Source of the DNA: Burkholderiaceae bacterium
GTDB lineage: Bacteria; Pseudomonadota; Gammaproteobacteria; Burkholderiales; Burkholderiaceae_C
NCBI GenBank assembly: GCA_018780645.1
Contig: JADMJJ010000089.1
Span: forward strand, 1 to 38,124
DNA length: 38,124 nucleotides
Direction of reading: 5' to 3'
Part shown: positions 29,161-37,537 of the stretch, in pieces
How the letters are laid out: each line of letters starts with the position of its first letter
Numbering within the stretch: position 1 is the stretch's first letter
Made by a program: the position numbers and the translations under genes
The notes under the pieces: generated by a model
The model's input: the letters and a program-made list of their open reading frames with translations, nothing else
Told to the model about the DNA's origin: nothing
Databases searched by the model: none

Positions 29161-30492
29161 TTAGGAATGGCGCGCGCGGCTGCGTTGCGAAACGTCAAGG
29201 CTTGCTGCGGCGGCTCGCCGATGCAGGGCGGAGAACTCGAGGTTGAATCGCCGCGTGATGGTCTCGGGGTCGGGTACCAGGCGGGCATCGGCGACCACGG
29301 TCAGCGTGGCCTGGCCGCCATAGCTGAGGATGCTGATGCCCATGCCCAGCTGCTCGCCCGGATGCGGCACGCAGAACATCATCCGTGCGACCGTTGCGCC
29401 GGCCAGCCGCACCGGCTCACGCGGGCCCATGACATTGGTCAGCACCAGGCTGGTCTTGCTGCCGAAGACCTGGCAGGCCAGGTCTTCCAGCGTCTTCGGG
29501 CCACGGCCGAAGATGTCCAGCAGCAGCCGCATCGCCAGGGCCTGCGGCGAGCGCTTGATCGCATCCATGGCCGCCTGGGTTGAGGCCAGCCGCCGCCGGG
29601 CGCTGGACTCGGCCACCGGCAGGTCGAGAATCACCAGTCCGAACTCGTTGCCCAGCGCACCGTAGCGCGCGGGAGGCCGCAGATCCAGTGGCACCATGGC
29701 CCGCAGGCTGGTGTGGTCCACGTCGACGCCGCGGCGGCGCAGATAGTCGCGCAGGGCGCCGCTGACGGCCGCCACCAGCACGTCGTTGACCTTGGCGCCA
29801 CTGGGCGCGGCCACCGCCTTGACATCGGCTATGGCCACCGGCGCGGACCAGGCGACCCGCTTGCTCAGGCCGAAGTCACCCTTGAACGGCGAACGTGGGT
29901 CGGGCCGCTTCAGCAGCTCGGTGACCAGCGAGGCGGTGCCCTTGAGCACGAGACCCAGCGAGTCCGTCAGCCCCGGGCTCGGCGGCGCAGCGGTGACTCG
30001 TCGTCGGGCGGTCGGTGGCGGTGGCGCGGAGGGCAGCTGGAACAGGCCGGCGGCCACCGTCATCATCGCCGTGCCATCGCCTATGCAGTGGTGGTAGCGC
30101 AGTATCATCGCGCTGCCGTGGCCTACCCGCTCGACCAGATGGACCGTCCACAGCGGCCGGGTCGGATCCAGCGGCTGGGTGGCCAGCTCGCTCGCCAGCT
30201 CGCGCAGTGCGGCCTCGTCGTGCGGCGCCGGCAGGGCGACGCGATGCAGATGGGAGTCGATGTCCAGGTCCGGCACGTCCACCCAGTGCGGGGTGGCCAG
30301 CGGAAAGCCGCGCTCGACGACGCGTTGGCGGAAGCGATCGAAGGCCAGCAGCCGGCGCTTGAGCAGCGCGCGCAGCTTGCCAGGGTCCAGCGGCTGGCGG
30401 GTCAGCAGCAGGCCGGTGACGATGGCCGTGTTGGCCGGCCCGTCCATGTGGTACCAGGCAGCATCGAGTGGACTCAGGGCAGTGTGGGCCAT
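29161..30492 (-). CDS. Wax ester synthase / diacylglycerol acyltransferase (WS/DGAT)
   Basis: 443-residue bifunctional acyltransferase that makes wax esters or triacylglycerol from acyl-CoA. It starts LSPLDAAWYHMDGPANTAIV, a family N-terminus, and has the catalytic HHCIGDG at 134-140 (HHxxxDG). Further family motifs: PLDPTRPLWTVHLVER, GAKVNDVLVAAVSGALRDYL, MVPLDLRPP, GNEFGLVILDLPV and LTNVMGPREPVRLAG. Its length is normal. The start is at an ATG after an ordinary spacing from a divergent 193-bp region shared with the PaaK-like gene; an FNR-like box lies 76 bp upstream. Hsp20 follows on the same strand. Confidence 0.94.
   Translation of the reverse strand: MAHTALSPLDAAWYHMDGPANTAIVTGLLLTRQPLDPGKLRALLKRRLLAFDRFRQRVVERGFPLATPHWVDVPDLDIDSHLHRVALPAPHDEAALRELASELATQPLDPTRPLWTVHLVERVGHGSAMILRYHHCIGDGTAMMTVAAGLFQLPSAPPPPTARRRVTAAPPSPGLTDSLGLVLKGTASLVTELLKRPDPRSPFKGDFGLSKRVAWSAPVAIADVKAVAAPSGAKVNDVLVAAVSGALRDYLRRRGVDVDHTSLRAMVPLDLRPPARYGALGNEFGLVILDLPVAESSARRRLASTQAAMDAIKRSPQALAMRLLLDIFGRGPKTLEDLACQVFGSKTSLVLTNVMGPREPVRLAGATVARMMFCVPHPGEQLGMGISILSYGGQATLTVVADARLVPDPETITRRFNLEFSALHRRAAAASLDVSQRSRARHS
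29185..29198 (-). promoter_or_regulatory. FixK/FNR-like site upstream of Hsp20
   Basis: TTGCGAAACGTCAA fits TTG(A/C)-N6-(T/G)CAA, one half-site being the full GTCAA. It lies inside the 3' end of the acyltransferase gene, centred 92 bp before the Hsp20 start. TAAACT (plus 29158-29163, minus-strand reading) is placed so that the site centre is at about -40.5, close to class II geometry. Confidence 0.4.
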
Positions 30493-30560
30493 GGCAGAGG
30501 GGCCGGATTGCGCCGGTGTTCGCGGATCGGCCAGCTTAGGCAGCGGTCGATCATGGCGGA

Positions 30561-30574
30561 TTGACGCAGGTCAG
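30561..30574. promoter_or_regulatory. FNR/FixK-type box between WS/DGAT and PaaK-like genes
   Basis: TTGACGCAGGTCAG matches TTGAC-N4-GTCAA at 9 of 10 positions. Its centre is 76 bp upstream of the WS/DGAT start, nearly the same as for the DUF3149 site. For the minus direction, class II placement puts TAAGCT (plus 30533-30538) at -10, a weak match with conserved TA---T. The rest of the 193-bp divergent region (30493-30685) shows no other element I can name. Confidence 0.5.
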
Positions 30575-30685
30575 CACCGATGCCATGCGCGACCCGACTG
30601 ATGCAGCGCAACGCCAGGACCCCGGCCCTGCGTTGAAATGCCCCACGGGCTGCGCCGCGTGCGGCCGCTGCGGAGCTGATCCAGC

Positions 30686-32074
30686 ATGTACAACCCCTTC
30701 GATGGTCTGCAGTCCGGTCTTGCCGCGATCGATGTCGCCGCAGCATCGCAGGCAGGCACGGCGGCCCTGCAGACCCGCCAGCGACGGCGCCTGGCCGAGC
30801 TGCTGGCAGCGGCGGCGCAGGGCTCGCGCCGCTACCGCGACTTGCTGAAGTGCCGCTCGGCAGGGGCCTGGCGCCTGCAGGACCTGCCGGTCGCGCACAA
30901 GGCGGAGCTGATGGCGGACTTCGACGGCTGGGTGTGCGACCCGGCGCTGCGGTTGCAGGACCTGCGGGACTTCACCGGCGATGCCATGCAGATCGGCCGG
31001 GACTACCTGGGGCGCTATACGGTGTGGGAGAGCTCCGGCAGCAGCGGCGTGCCGGGTCTGTTTGTGCAGGATGCGCGCGCGATGGCGGTCTATGACGCGC
31101 TCGAGGCCTTGCGCCGGCCGGTGCTGCGCCCGCTGCAACGGCTGCTGGACCCCTTCTACCTCGGCGAGCGCATCAGCTTTGTCGGGGCCACCGACGGGCA
31201 TTTCGCGAGCACCGTGTCGATCCAGCGCCTGCGCCGCCTGGCACCGCTGCTGGCGCCGCGCGTCAGCCTGCTGTCCTTCCTGCAGCCGCTGCCCGACCTG
31301 CTCGAACAACTGCGGGCCGCCGCGCCGACCATTCTGGCCACCTACCCGACAGCTGCCGCGCTGCTCGCCCGGGAGCAACTGGCCGGACACCTTGACATCG
31401 CACCGCAGGAAGTGTGGACCGGTGGCGAGACTCTCAGCCCCGCGATGCGCGGCCTGGTGCAGCGGGCGTTCGGCTGCCAGCTGGCCAACAGCTACGGGGC
31501 GTCGGAGTTCCTGGCGCTGGCCAGCGAATGCCCTTGGGGCGGCCTGCACCTGAACAGCGACTGGGCCCTGCTCGAGGCGGTCGACGAGACAGGTCGCCCG
31601 CTGCCCGCCGGCGTGCCGGGCGCGAGCTGTCTGCTGACGAACCTGGCCAATCATGTGCAGCCGCTGATCCGCTATGACCTGGGCGACCGGGTGACCTTCG
31701 GCACGCGGGCCTGTGCCTGTGGCTCGGGCCTGCCGCTGATCGCGGTCGAGGGGCGCTGCGACGATCTGATCAGCCTCGGCGCGGCCGGTGGCCCGAGCGT
31801 GCAGCTGCTGCCGCTGGCCCTGTGCACGGTGCTTGAGGAGTCCGCCGGACTGTTCGACTTCCAGCTCAGGCAGGAGGGGGCTGACGCCTTGCTGCTGAGC
31901 ACCCCGCTGCGCGGCGAGGCCGGGGCCGCGGCCCTGGCCCGTGCCCGGCCGGCCCTGCTGGCGTTTCTGGCCGGGCAGGGCGCGCAGGGCGTGCGCCTGC
32001 GCTGCGAAAGCGGGGTGACGGTCGAGCCGGGGCGCAGCGGCAAGCTGCAGCGGATTGTCGGCCTGAACAGCTGA
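30686..32074 (+). CDS. PaaK/CapK-like adenylate-forming enzyme
   Basis: 462-residue member of the phenylacetate-CoA ligase / CapK-like group of AMP-forming enzymes. The P-loop-like ESSGSSGVPGLF lies at 115-126, YGASEFLAL near 270 is the adenylation motif, and NHVQPLIRYDLGDRV carries the ribose-binding aspartate, followed by CACGSGLPLIAVEGR. It is a normal-length adenylating enzyme, but its acyl substrate is unknown. No thioesterase, ACP or phenylacetate catabolic genes adjoin it. A GGAG precedes the ATG. Divergent pairing with WS/DGAT suggests it could supply an activated acyl group for storage lipid formation (inference). Confidence 0.82.
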   Translation: MYNPFDGLQSGLAAIDVAAASQAGTAALQTRQRRRLAELLAAAAQGSRRYRDLLKCRSAGAWRLQDLPVAHKAELMADFDGWVCDPALRLQDLRDFTGDAMQIGRDYLGRYTVWESSGSSGVPGLFVQDARAMAVYDALEALRRPVLRPLQRLLDPFYLGERISFVGATDGHFASTVSIQRLRRLAPLLAPRVSLLSFLQPLPDLLEQLRAAAPTILATYPTAAALLAREQLAGHLDIAPQEVWTGGETLSPAMRGLVQRAFGCQLANSYGASEFLALASECPWGGLHLNSDWALLEAVDETGRPLPAGVPGASCLLTNLANHVQPLIRYDLGDRVTFGTRACACGSGLPLIAVEGRCDDLISLGAAGGPSVQLLPLALCTVLEESAGLFDFQLRQEGADALLLSTPLRGEAGAAALARARPALLAFLAGQGAQGVRLRCESGVTVEPGRSGKLQRIVGLNS

Positions 32075-32115
32075 CCCTGCGCGTCTGACCCTGGGCGCTG
32101 TGCCGCGTCGCTGGT

Positions 32116-32949
32116 TCAGGCGCACATCAGCAGCGGCGACGTCATCGCTTGCAGCAGCCTGTGGGTGCTGTCGTCGAGCACCCATTCGCGCAGCAGGGAG
32201 CGGCCGGCGCAGGGCATGACCAGCAGGTCGGCGGCCAGCTCGCGCGCCAGGGCGAGCACCTGTGCGCAGGCGTCGGCCGGCGGCAGTTGCCGGCCATGCA
32301 GCACGGCCGTGACGCCGTGAAAGCGCAGGTATTGGGCGATGTCCAGCGCTTCGCCTACCACCGGTCCGCCATGGCTGTCGGTCGTATCCAGCACATGCAC
32401 GTGCCGGGCCCGCCGCAGCCAGGGCAGTGCGGCGCTGAGGATTCGTGCGGCCGGGGCCGTGGCATTCCAGCACAGCAGCACCTGATGACCGAAGCCGGCC
32501 GGTGCGCCGGTCGCGGGCAACACCAGTGCCGGTCGGCCCGACCGCAGCATTGCCGAGGTGACGAAGTCCGCCGGCGCGGCACCGGGCAGCACCGCACCCG
32601 CGTCGTGCTGGGCCAGCACGAGCAGGTCGGCAAAGAGCGCCTGCCGACAGAACAGCTCGACGGCATCGGTCCCCTGGCCGTCCAGCCATTGCATTTGCGG
32701 GCCGCCCAGCGCCTGGGCGGCATCAAACATCGCCATCGCGCGATCCTGCTCGGCCCAGGTCGAGGTCTGCAGGAACAGGCTGGTGTCATCGTCCGGCGCC
32801 AGGCGTGGCGGCCAGTGCGACGTTGCGGTGACGAACATCACCGCCAGATGAGCCTCGTGGCGGCGGGCGAGTTCGCGGGCCTCGCGCAGGCGCATGGCGG
32901 CGGCCGGTGTCGCATCAAGCTGCAGGAGGATGGAACGGATGCCGCTCAT
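32116..32949 (-). CDS. Tandem universal stress protein (UspA family)
   Basis: 277 residues with two USP domains (about 1-150 and 155-277). The first opens RSILLQLDATPAAAMRLREA, the second HQVLLCWNATAPAARILSAAL. The classical ATP-binding G-x2-G-x9-G-(S/T) is degenerate in both: the second ends GRSLLREWVLDDSTHRLLQA, with DD where the family usually has GG. It may therefore not bind ATP like MJ0577. Such tandem proteins are induced by stress, hypoxia or stationary phase. The start at 32947-32949 faces the PAS-GGDEF gene across 160 bp in which I find no clear box. Confidence 0.85.
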   Translation of the reverse strand: MSGIRSILLQLDATPAAAMRLREARELARRHEAHLAVMFVTATSHWPPRLAPDDDTSLFLQTSTWAEQDRAMAMFDAAQALGGPQMQWLDGQGTDAVELFCRQALFADLLVLAQHDAGAVLPGAAPADFVTSAMLRSGRPALVLPATGAPAGFGHQVLLCWNATAPAARILSAALPWLRRARHVHVLDTTDSHGGPVVGEALDIAQYLRFHGVTAVLHGRQLPPADACAQVLALARELAADLLVMPCAGRSLLREWVLDDSTHRLLQAMTSPLLMCA

Positions 32950-33109
32950 GCTGCCTCACAGGTTGGACGGTTCACGGAACAATGGGGCGATACCCCGCAT
33001 GGCACTTCACCCCGCCTCTCGGATCGCCTGGCCTCATTGTTGGCGGCGGCGCGGCCGCCGCATTGAGCCTGCGCAATCCGGCCGCGCCCGATGCCCTCAC
33101 CATGGCGCC

Positions 33110-34171
33110 ATGCAGTTCAAACCTAGCGACCTGGTCACGCCTGCGGGCTGGCATCTCGGACTGTCCAGCATGGATGAGATGGTGCAACGCATCGGGCACG
33201 GCCTGCGCAACTGGCGCCGCAACGGTGGCTTCCTGCTGACCGGGGCACCGCGGGCGGACGGGCCGAACTGGCTGGCCGACAAGGTGCTTGGCAGCACCTC
33301 GCAGGCGGTCATGGTGACCGATGCCGACGGCCGCATCGTGGCTGTCAATCCGGCATTCACCGCGATGACCGGCTATTCCGCCGCCGAGGTGATCGGTCTG
33401 AGTCCCAGCCTGCAGCGGTCCGGTCGGCACGACCCGCTGTTCTACCGCGAGCTCTGGGCCAACCTGCATTCGACCGGGCACTGGCAGGGCGAAATCTGGA
33501 ACCGGCGCAAGAGCGGCGAGGTCTATCCCTGCCTGCAGACCATCGACGCGATCCGTGACGAGGCGCAGCGGGTCAGCCACTACGTCGCCCTGCACTCGGA
33601 CATCAGTGCCCTGAAGAACGCCGAAGAGCGACTGAGCCGCCTGGCCCACCACGATGCGCTGACCGGCCTGCCGAACCGGCTGCTGTTTGCCAACGGTCTG
33701 GCCCTTTCGATCGAGCGGGCCAAGCGGCACCGGCAGCGCCTGGCTGTGCTGTTCCTGGACCTGGATCATTTCAAGCACGTCAATGACAGCCTGGGCCATG
33801 CCGCCGGCGATGCCCTGCTGTGCGAGGTCGGCCGCCGGCTGCGCCAGTCGGTGCGCGCGCAGGACGCTGTGGCGCGGCTCAGCGGGGATGAGTTCGTCGT
33901 CGTGCTGGAGGAGGCCGGCGAGGCGAGCGATGTGCTGCGCATGGCCGACAAGATCATGGCCACGATCAGTCAACCGGTCCAGGTGCCGGGCGGGACGACG
34001 CAGATATCCGCCAGCATCGGCATTGCCCTGTACCCCGACGATGGCGACGATGTCGACCAGTTGTTGCGGGCGGCCGATGCGGCCATGTACATCGCCAAAC
34101 GCCGGGGGCGGCACCAATGCGCCATCCATCAGCCGGTCGCGCAGGGACAGGGGGACGTACCCGTCGCTTGA
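33110..34171 (+). CDS. PAS-GGDEF diguanylate cyclase
   Basis: 353 residues. PAS domain at about 57-170 (GSTSQAVMVTDADGRIVAVN, AFTAMTGYSAAEVIG, ending HYVALHSDISALKNAEERL), then GGDEF domain at about 178-345 (LAHHDALTGLPNRLLF, VLFLDLDHFKHVNDSLGHAAGD). The signature is SGDEF at 258-262, a common active variant. The product-inhibition site RxxD is present at 249-252, exactly five residues before. It is predicted to make cyclic di-GMP in response to a PAS-sensed signal. No membrane segment is seen, so it is soluble. Start chosen at the ATG at 33110; the frame is open upstream but without domain similarity. 46 bp before the CheB-CheR fusion. Confidence 0.87.
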   Translation: MQFKPSDLVTPAGWHLGLSSMDEMVQRIGHGLRNWRRNGGFLLTGAPRADGPNWLADKVLGSTSQAVMVTDADGRIVAVNPAFTAMTGYSAAEVIGLSPSLQRSGRHDPLFYRELWANLHSTGHWQGEIWNRRKSGEVYPCLQTIDAIRDEAQRVSHYVALHSDISALKNAEERLSRLAHHDALTGLPNRLLFANGLALSIERAKRHRQRLAVLFLDLDHFKHVNDSLGHAAGDALLCEVGRRLRQSVRAQDAVARLSGDEFVVVLEEAGEASDVLRMADKIMATISQPVQVPGGTTQISASIGIALYPDDGDDVDQLLRAADAAMYIAKRRGRHQCAIHQPVAQGQGDVPVA

Positions 34172-34217
34172 ACGGCGCCGGCGGGCGACCCCTGCCTGCG
34201 GATACAGTGCGGGTCAG

Positions 34218-36824
34218 ATGACGACCTTGCCCCCCCCTGACGCGCCAGCCGGATCGTCGACCGCCTCCGTCGGCGCGACCCGCATTCTCCGTATCGTCGG
34301 GCTCGGTGCTTCGGCCGGCGGGCTCGATGCGCTGGAGCAGTTCGTCGCGCGGCTGCCGGCCCGCAGCGGCCTGGCCTTAGTCGTGGTCACCCACATGGAC
34401 CCGACCCAGCCGGCGCTGCTCGCGCAACTGCTGCAGCGCGTCTGCGCGCTCCCGGTGGCCGAGGCCGTCGAGGGGCTGCGCATCGCCGCCGACCATGTCT
34501 ACGTGATTCCGCCGAACAAGGAGCTGACTGTGGTCGGGGGCTGTCTGCGCCTGGCCTCTCCACAGCAGCGGCGCGGTCTTCGCCTGCCCGTCGACCTGCT
34601 GTTCGAATCGCTGGCACTTGACCAGAGGGAGCGCGCGGCCGGCGTGGTGCTGTCGGGCATGGGCTCGGACGGCAGTCTGGGCGTTCAGGCCATCAAGCGC
34701 GCGGGCGGGCTGGTGCTGGCCCAGCAGCCGGATTCGGCCCAGTTCGATGCGATGCCCGCCAGTGCGATCAGGACCGGCTGCGTCGACCGGATCGGCACGC
34801 CGGCGCAGTTGGCCGTGCATCTGCTGGCCCTGGCGGGAGCCGGGGCGCCGGCCCCGGTCTCCTCGGTCGAGGAGCATGTCAGTGGCGATCCGGACGCCCT
34901 GCAGGGCATCCTGGCCCTGCTCAACAGCGCCGGCCGGCACGATTTCTCGCTCTACAAGCGGCGCACGCTGGCGCGCCGCATCGAGCGGCGCATGGGCGTG
35001 CACAAGCTGCACGGCCTGGCGGCCTACGAGGCCTTGCTGCGCGGCAGCCCGCAGGAGTGCAGCCTGCTCGTCAACGAGTTGCTGATAGGCGTGACCGGCT
35101 TCTTTCGCGACCGCGCGGTCTGGCAGCGGCTGCAGGACGAGCATCTGCCCGGCCTGCTGCGGCTGCGGCCCGACGGCCATCCGTTCCGGGCCTGGGTGGC
35201 AGGCTGCTCGACCGGCGAGGAAGCCTACTCGCTGGCCATGGTCTTTCGCGAGGTGCAGGAGGCGATGCCCGAGCGGAGCGCCAGCAGCCTGCAGATTTTT
35301 GCCAGCGATCTGAGCGAGGACGCGATCGAGCGCGCGCGCCGCGGGCTGTTCGCGGCCGGCATCAGCGGCGAGGTCTCGGCGCAGCGGCTGCAGCGGTTCT
35401 TCAAGCCGGAACATGGCGAATACCGCATCAGCAAGAGTATTCGCGAGATGGTGGTGTTTGCTCCGCACGACCTGATCAGCGACCCGCCGTTCACCAAGCT
35501 CGACCTGCTGAGCTGCCGCAATCTGCTGATCTATTTCACCGCGCCGCTGCAGAACCGCCTGCTGCCGCTGTTCCATTACAGTCTGCGCAGCGGCGGCCTG
35601 CTGCTGCTCGGCTCATCCGAGAGCATCGGGCGTTTCGGCACCCTGTTCGAGCCGCTGGATGCGCAGTCGCGCCTTTATCGCCGCCGTGACGCCGCGGGTG
35701 CCCCGGTGGCGCCCGACTTCCCCGTCCGATCCCGGCGGCGCAGCCATCCGAGTCCGAAGGAGACACCCTTGTCCGAACCCCGAGACATCCCGTCCGGCCT
35801 GCAGGCCAGTGCCGAGCACTTGCTGCTGCATGAGTTCTCTCCGCCGGCCGTGCTGGTGAACGAGCACGGCGACATCCTCTACATCAACGGCCGCACCGGC
35901 AGGTACCTGGAGCCGGCCGCCGGCAAGGCGAACTGGAACATCCATGTGATGGCCCGCGAGGGCCTGCGCGGACCGCTGGACGATGCCCTGCGCCGCGCAC
36001 TGGCGCAACCCGAGCCGGTGGAGGTGCGGGGGCTGATCGTGGGCGAGGGGCCCAACGCAACGCGGGTCGACATCACCGTTCGCGCGGTCGCGCCGTCCGG
36101 CGCATTGGGTGAGGTGACGATGATCGTGTTCCGCGAGGTGCCGGCGGCGGGCCCTCCCCCGGCAGCGCGCGGGCGCCGCAGCGCCGCGCAGCTCGACCTG
36201 GAGGCCCAGCTGCAGCGCATGCGCCTGGAACTGCAGACGCTGCGCGAGGACATGCGCGTGACCCAGGAGGAACTGCAGTCGTCCAACGAGGAGCTGCAGT
36301 CCACCAACGAGGAGCTGCAATCGACCAACGAGGAGCTGACCAGCTCCAAGGAGGAGCTGCAGTCGATGAACGAGGAGCTGCAGGCGGTCAACGTGGAGCT
36401 GCAGTCCAAGCTCGATGATCTTGAGCTGGCGCAGAGCGACATGAAGAACCTGCTCAACAGCACCGAGATCGCGACCCTGTTCCTCGATCGCGAGCTCAAC
36501 GTCAGGCGCTTCACCGAGCAGGCCCAGTCGCTGATCAAGCTGCGCGACAGCGATGTCGGCCGGCCGCTCAGCGACCTCAGCAGCAGCCTGGACTACCCCG
36601 GACTGAAGACCGACGCGCAGCAGACCCTGCGCACCCTGGCCAGCAGCGAAAAGCAGGTGGCCTCCAGCGACGGGCGCTGGTTCAATGTGCGCATCATGCC
36701 GTACCGAAGTCTGGACGACGCCATCCTCGGCGTGGTCATCACCTTCATCGACATCAGCGCGACCAAGCGGCTCGAAGCCCGGCTGGGCGGGGTGCCGGCA
36801 TCCACCGGCGGTCCCTCGGCCTAG
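34218..36824 (+). CDS. CheB-CheR-PAS fusion chemoreceptor-modifying protein
   Basis: 868 residues. CheB methylesterase domain at about 24-195 with catalytic Ser32 in GLGASAGGLDAL, a histidine in VVVTHMDPTQ and an aspartate in LSGMGSDGSLG. CheR methyltransferase domain at about 215-485 with the SAM-binding GCSTGEEAYSLAM and the SCRNLLIYF motif. A PAS-like domain follows (FSPPAVLVNEHGDILYINGR), then a Gln/Glu-rich coiled coil of seven heptads and a final PAS (NSTEIATLFLDRELNVRRF to FIDISATKRLEAR). No receiver domain and no histidine kinase. Family members with this layout act in signalling networks outside canonical chemotaxis. The stop lies within the first of two identical decamers (36816-36825, 36831-36840). 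Confidence 0.92.
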   Translation: MTTLPPPDAPAGSSTASVGATRILRIVGLGASAGGLDALEQFVARLPARSGLALVVVTHMDPTQPALLAQLLQRVCALPVAEAVEGLRIAADHVYVIPPNKELTVVGGCLRLASPQQRRGLRLPVDLLFESLALDQRERAAGVVLSGMGSDGSLGVQAIKRAGGLVLAQQPDSAQFDAMPASAIRTGCVDRIGTPAQLAVHLLALAGAGAPAPVSSVEEHVSGDPDALQGILALLNSAGRHDFSLYKRRTLARRIERRMGVHKLHGLAAYEALLRGSPQECSLLVNELLIGVTGFFRDRAVWQRLQDEHLPGLLRLRPDGHPFRAWVAGCSTGEEAYSLAMVFREVQEAMPERSASSLQIFASDLSEDAIERARRGLFAAGISGEVSAQRLQRFFKPEHGEYRISKSIREMVVFAPHDLISDPPFTKLDLLSCRNLLIYFTAPLQNRLLPLFHYSLRSGGLLLLGSSESIGRFGTLFEPLDAQSRLYRRRDAAGAPVAPDFPVRSRRRSHPSPKETPLSEPRDIPSGLQASAEHLLLHEFSPPAVLVNEHGDILYINGRTGRYLEPAAGKANWNIHVMAREGLRGPLDDALRRALAQPEPVEVRGLIVGEGPNATRVDITVRAVAPSGALGEVTMIVFREVPAAGPPPAARGRRSAAQLDLEAQLQRMRLELQTLREDMRVTQEELQSSNEELQSTNEELQSTNEELTSSKEELQSMNEELQAVNVELQSKLDDLELAQSDMKNLLNSTEIATLFLDRELNVRRFTEQAQSLIKLRDSDVGRPLSDLSSSLDYPGLKTDAQQTLRTLASSEKQVASSDGRWFNVRIMPYRSLDDAILGVVITFIDISATKRLEARLGGVPASTGGPSA
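36267..36413 (+). repeat. Seven-fold heptad repeat in the fusion protein
   Basis: Seven units of 21 bp encode EELQSSN, EELQSTN, EELQSTN, EELTSSK, EELQSMN, EELQAVN and VELQSKL. The strict 7-residue period makes a parallel coiled coil, probably the dimer stalk that passes a signal between the two PAS domains. Confidence 0.85.
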
Positions 36825-36835
36825 GTTGTTTCGGC

Positions 36836-37537
36836 CTAGGGTGCATCGGCGCCCAGCGCCGGTGGCGGATCGGACAGGTCGGCGTGGGCCAGCCGGTGCT
36901 CGAGCCCGTAGCGCACCAGTGCGGCGAGGTTGGGCAGTTGCAGCTTCTCCTGGATGCGCGTCTTGTGCGTGCTGACGGTCTTTACCGACAGGTGCAGGGC
37001 CGTGGCGATCTCGCTGGGCCGCTGGCCGGACACCAGGCGGCGCAGCACCTCCAGCTCGCGGTTCGACAGCTGCGAGTGGCCGGGCACGTCGACGCCGCCA
37101 TTGAGCTGCTGCACCACCCGTTCGGCCAGGCTGGCCGTGACATAGGCGCCACCGGTGGCCACCTTGCCCACCGCGGCCAGCAACTCGGCGGCCGGGCTGT
37201 CCTTGGTAACGTAGCCGTTGGCCCCGGCCTTGAAGGCGCGCATGGCGTACTGCTCCTCCGCATGCATGCTCAGCACCAGCACCGCCGTGGCGGGCCGCTC
37301 GGCCTTGATGCGCCGCGTCAGGTCCAGGCCGTTCATGCCGGGCATTGACAGGTCGACGATGGCCACGTCGACCGGCTGGCGGCGCAGACGGTCCAGGGCC
37401 TCAAAGCCCGACGATGCTTCATGGACTTGCCAGCTGGCGGCCTGCGCTTCGAGCACCCGGCGCAGGCCGTCGCGCACGATGGCGTGGTCATCGACCAGCA
37501 GCAGGGTCAGGGCTTCGGGCAGAGCTTGGGCGTTCAT
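36836..37537 (-). CDS. NarL/LuxR-type response regulator
   Basis: 233 residues. Receiver domain at about 11-128 with acidic pocket VDDHAIVRDGL, phosphoacceptor Asp62 in VDVAIVDLSMPGMNG, VLVLSMHAEEQYA and the conserved lysine in GYVTKDSPAAE. A LuxR/GerE helix-turn-helix at about 160-220 (LSNRELEVLRRLVSGQRPSEIA, LHLSVKTVSTHKTRIQEKL). Its ATG overlaps the histidine kinase stop as ATGA, so the two are co-translated and form one two-component pair. The target genes are unknown; nearby stress genes are candidates. Convergent with the CheB-CheR fusion, 11 bp apart. Confidence 0.93.
   Translation of the reverse strand: MNAQALPEALTLLLVDDHAIVRDGLRRVLEAQAASWQVHEASSGFEALDRLRRQPVDVAIVDLSMPGMNGLDLTRRIKAERPATAVLVLSMHAEEQYAMRAFKAGANGYVTKDSPAAELLAAVGKVATGGAYVTASLAERVVQQLNGGVDVPGHSQLSNRELEVLRRLVSGQRPSEIATALHLSVKTVSTHKTRIQEKLQLPNLAALVRYGLEHRLAHADLSDPPPALGADAP

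Noticed and set aside
30551-32689. 712-codon frame opposite the PaaK-like gene
   Set aside because: It spans the intergenic region, the ligase and part of the USP gene, with composition typical of a shadow frame.
32978-33041. AACAATG / CATTGTT inverted pair between USP and the cyclase gene
   Set aside because: Seven-base arms 50 bp apart are expected by chance and show no link to a promoter.
33367-33895. SGDEF in the diguanylate cyclase as a sign of an inactive domain
   Set aside because: SGDEF is a frequent active variant, and the metal and substrate residues plus the RxxD inhibition site are present.
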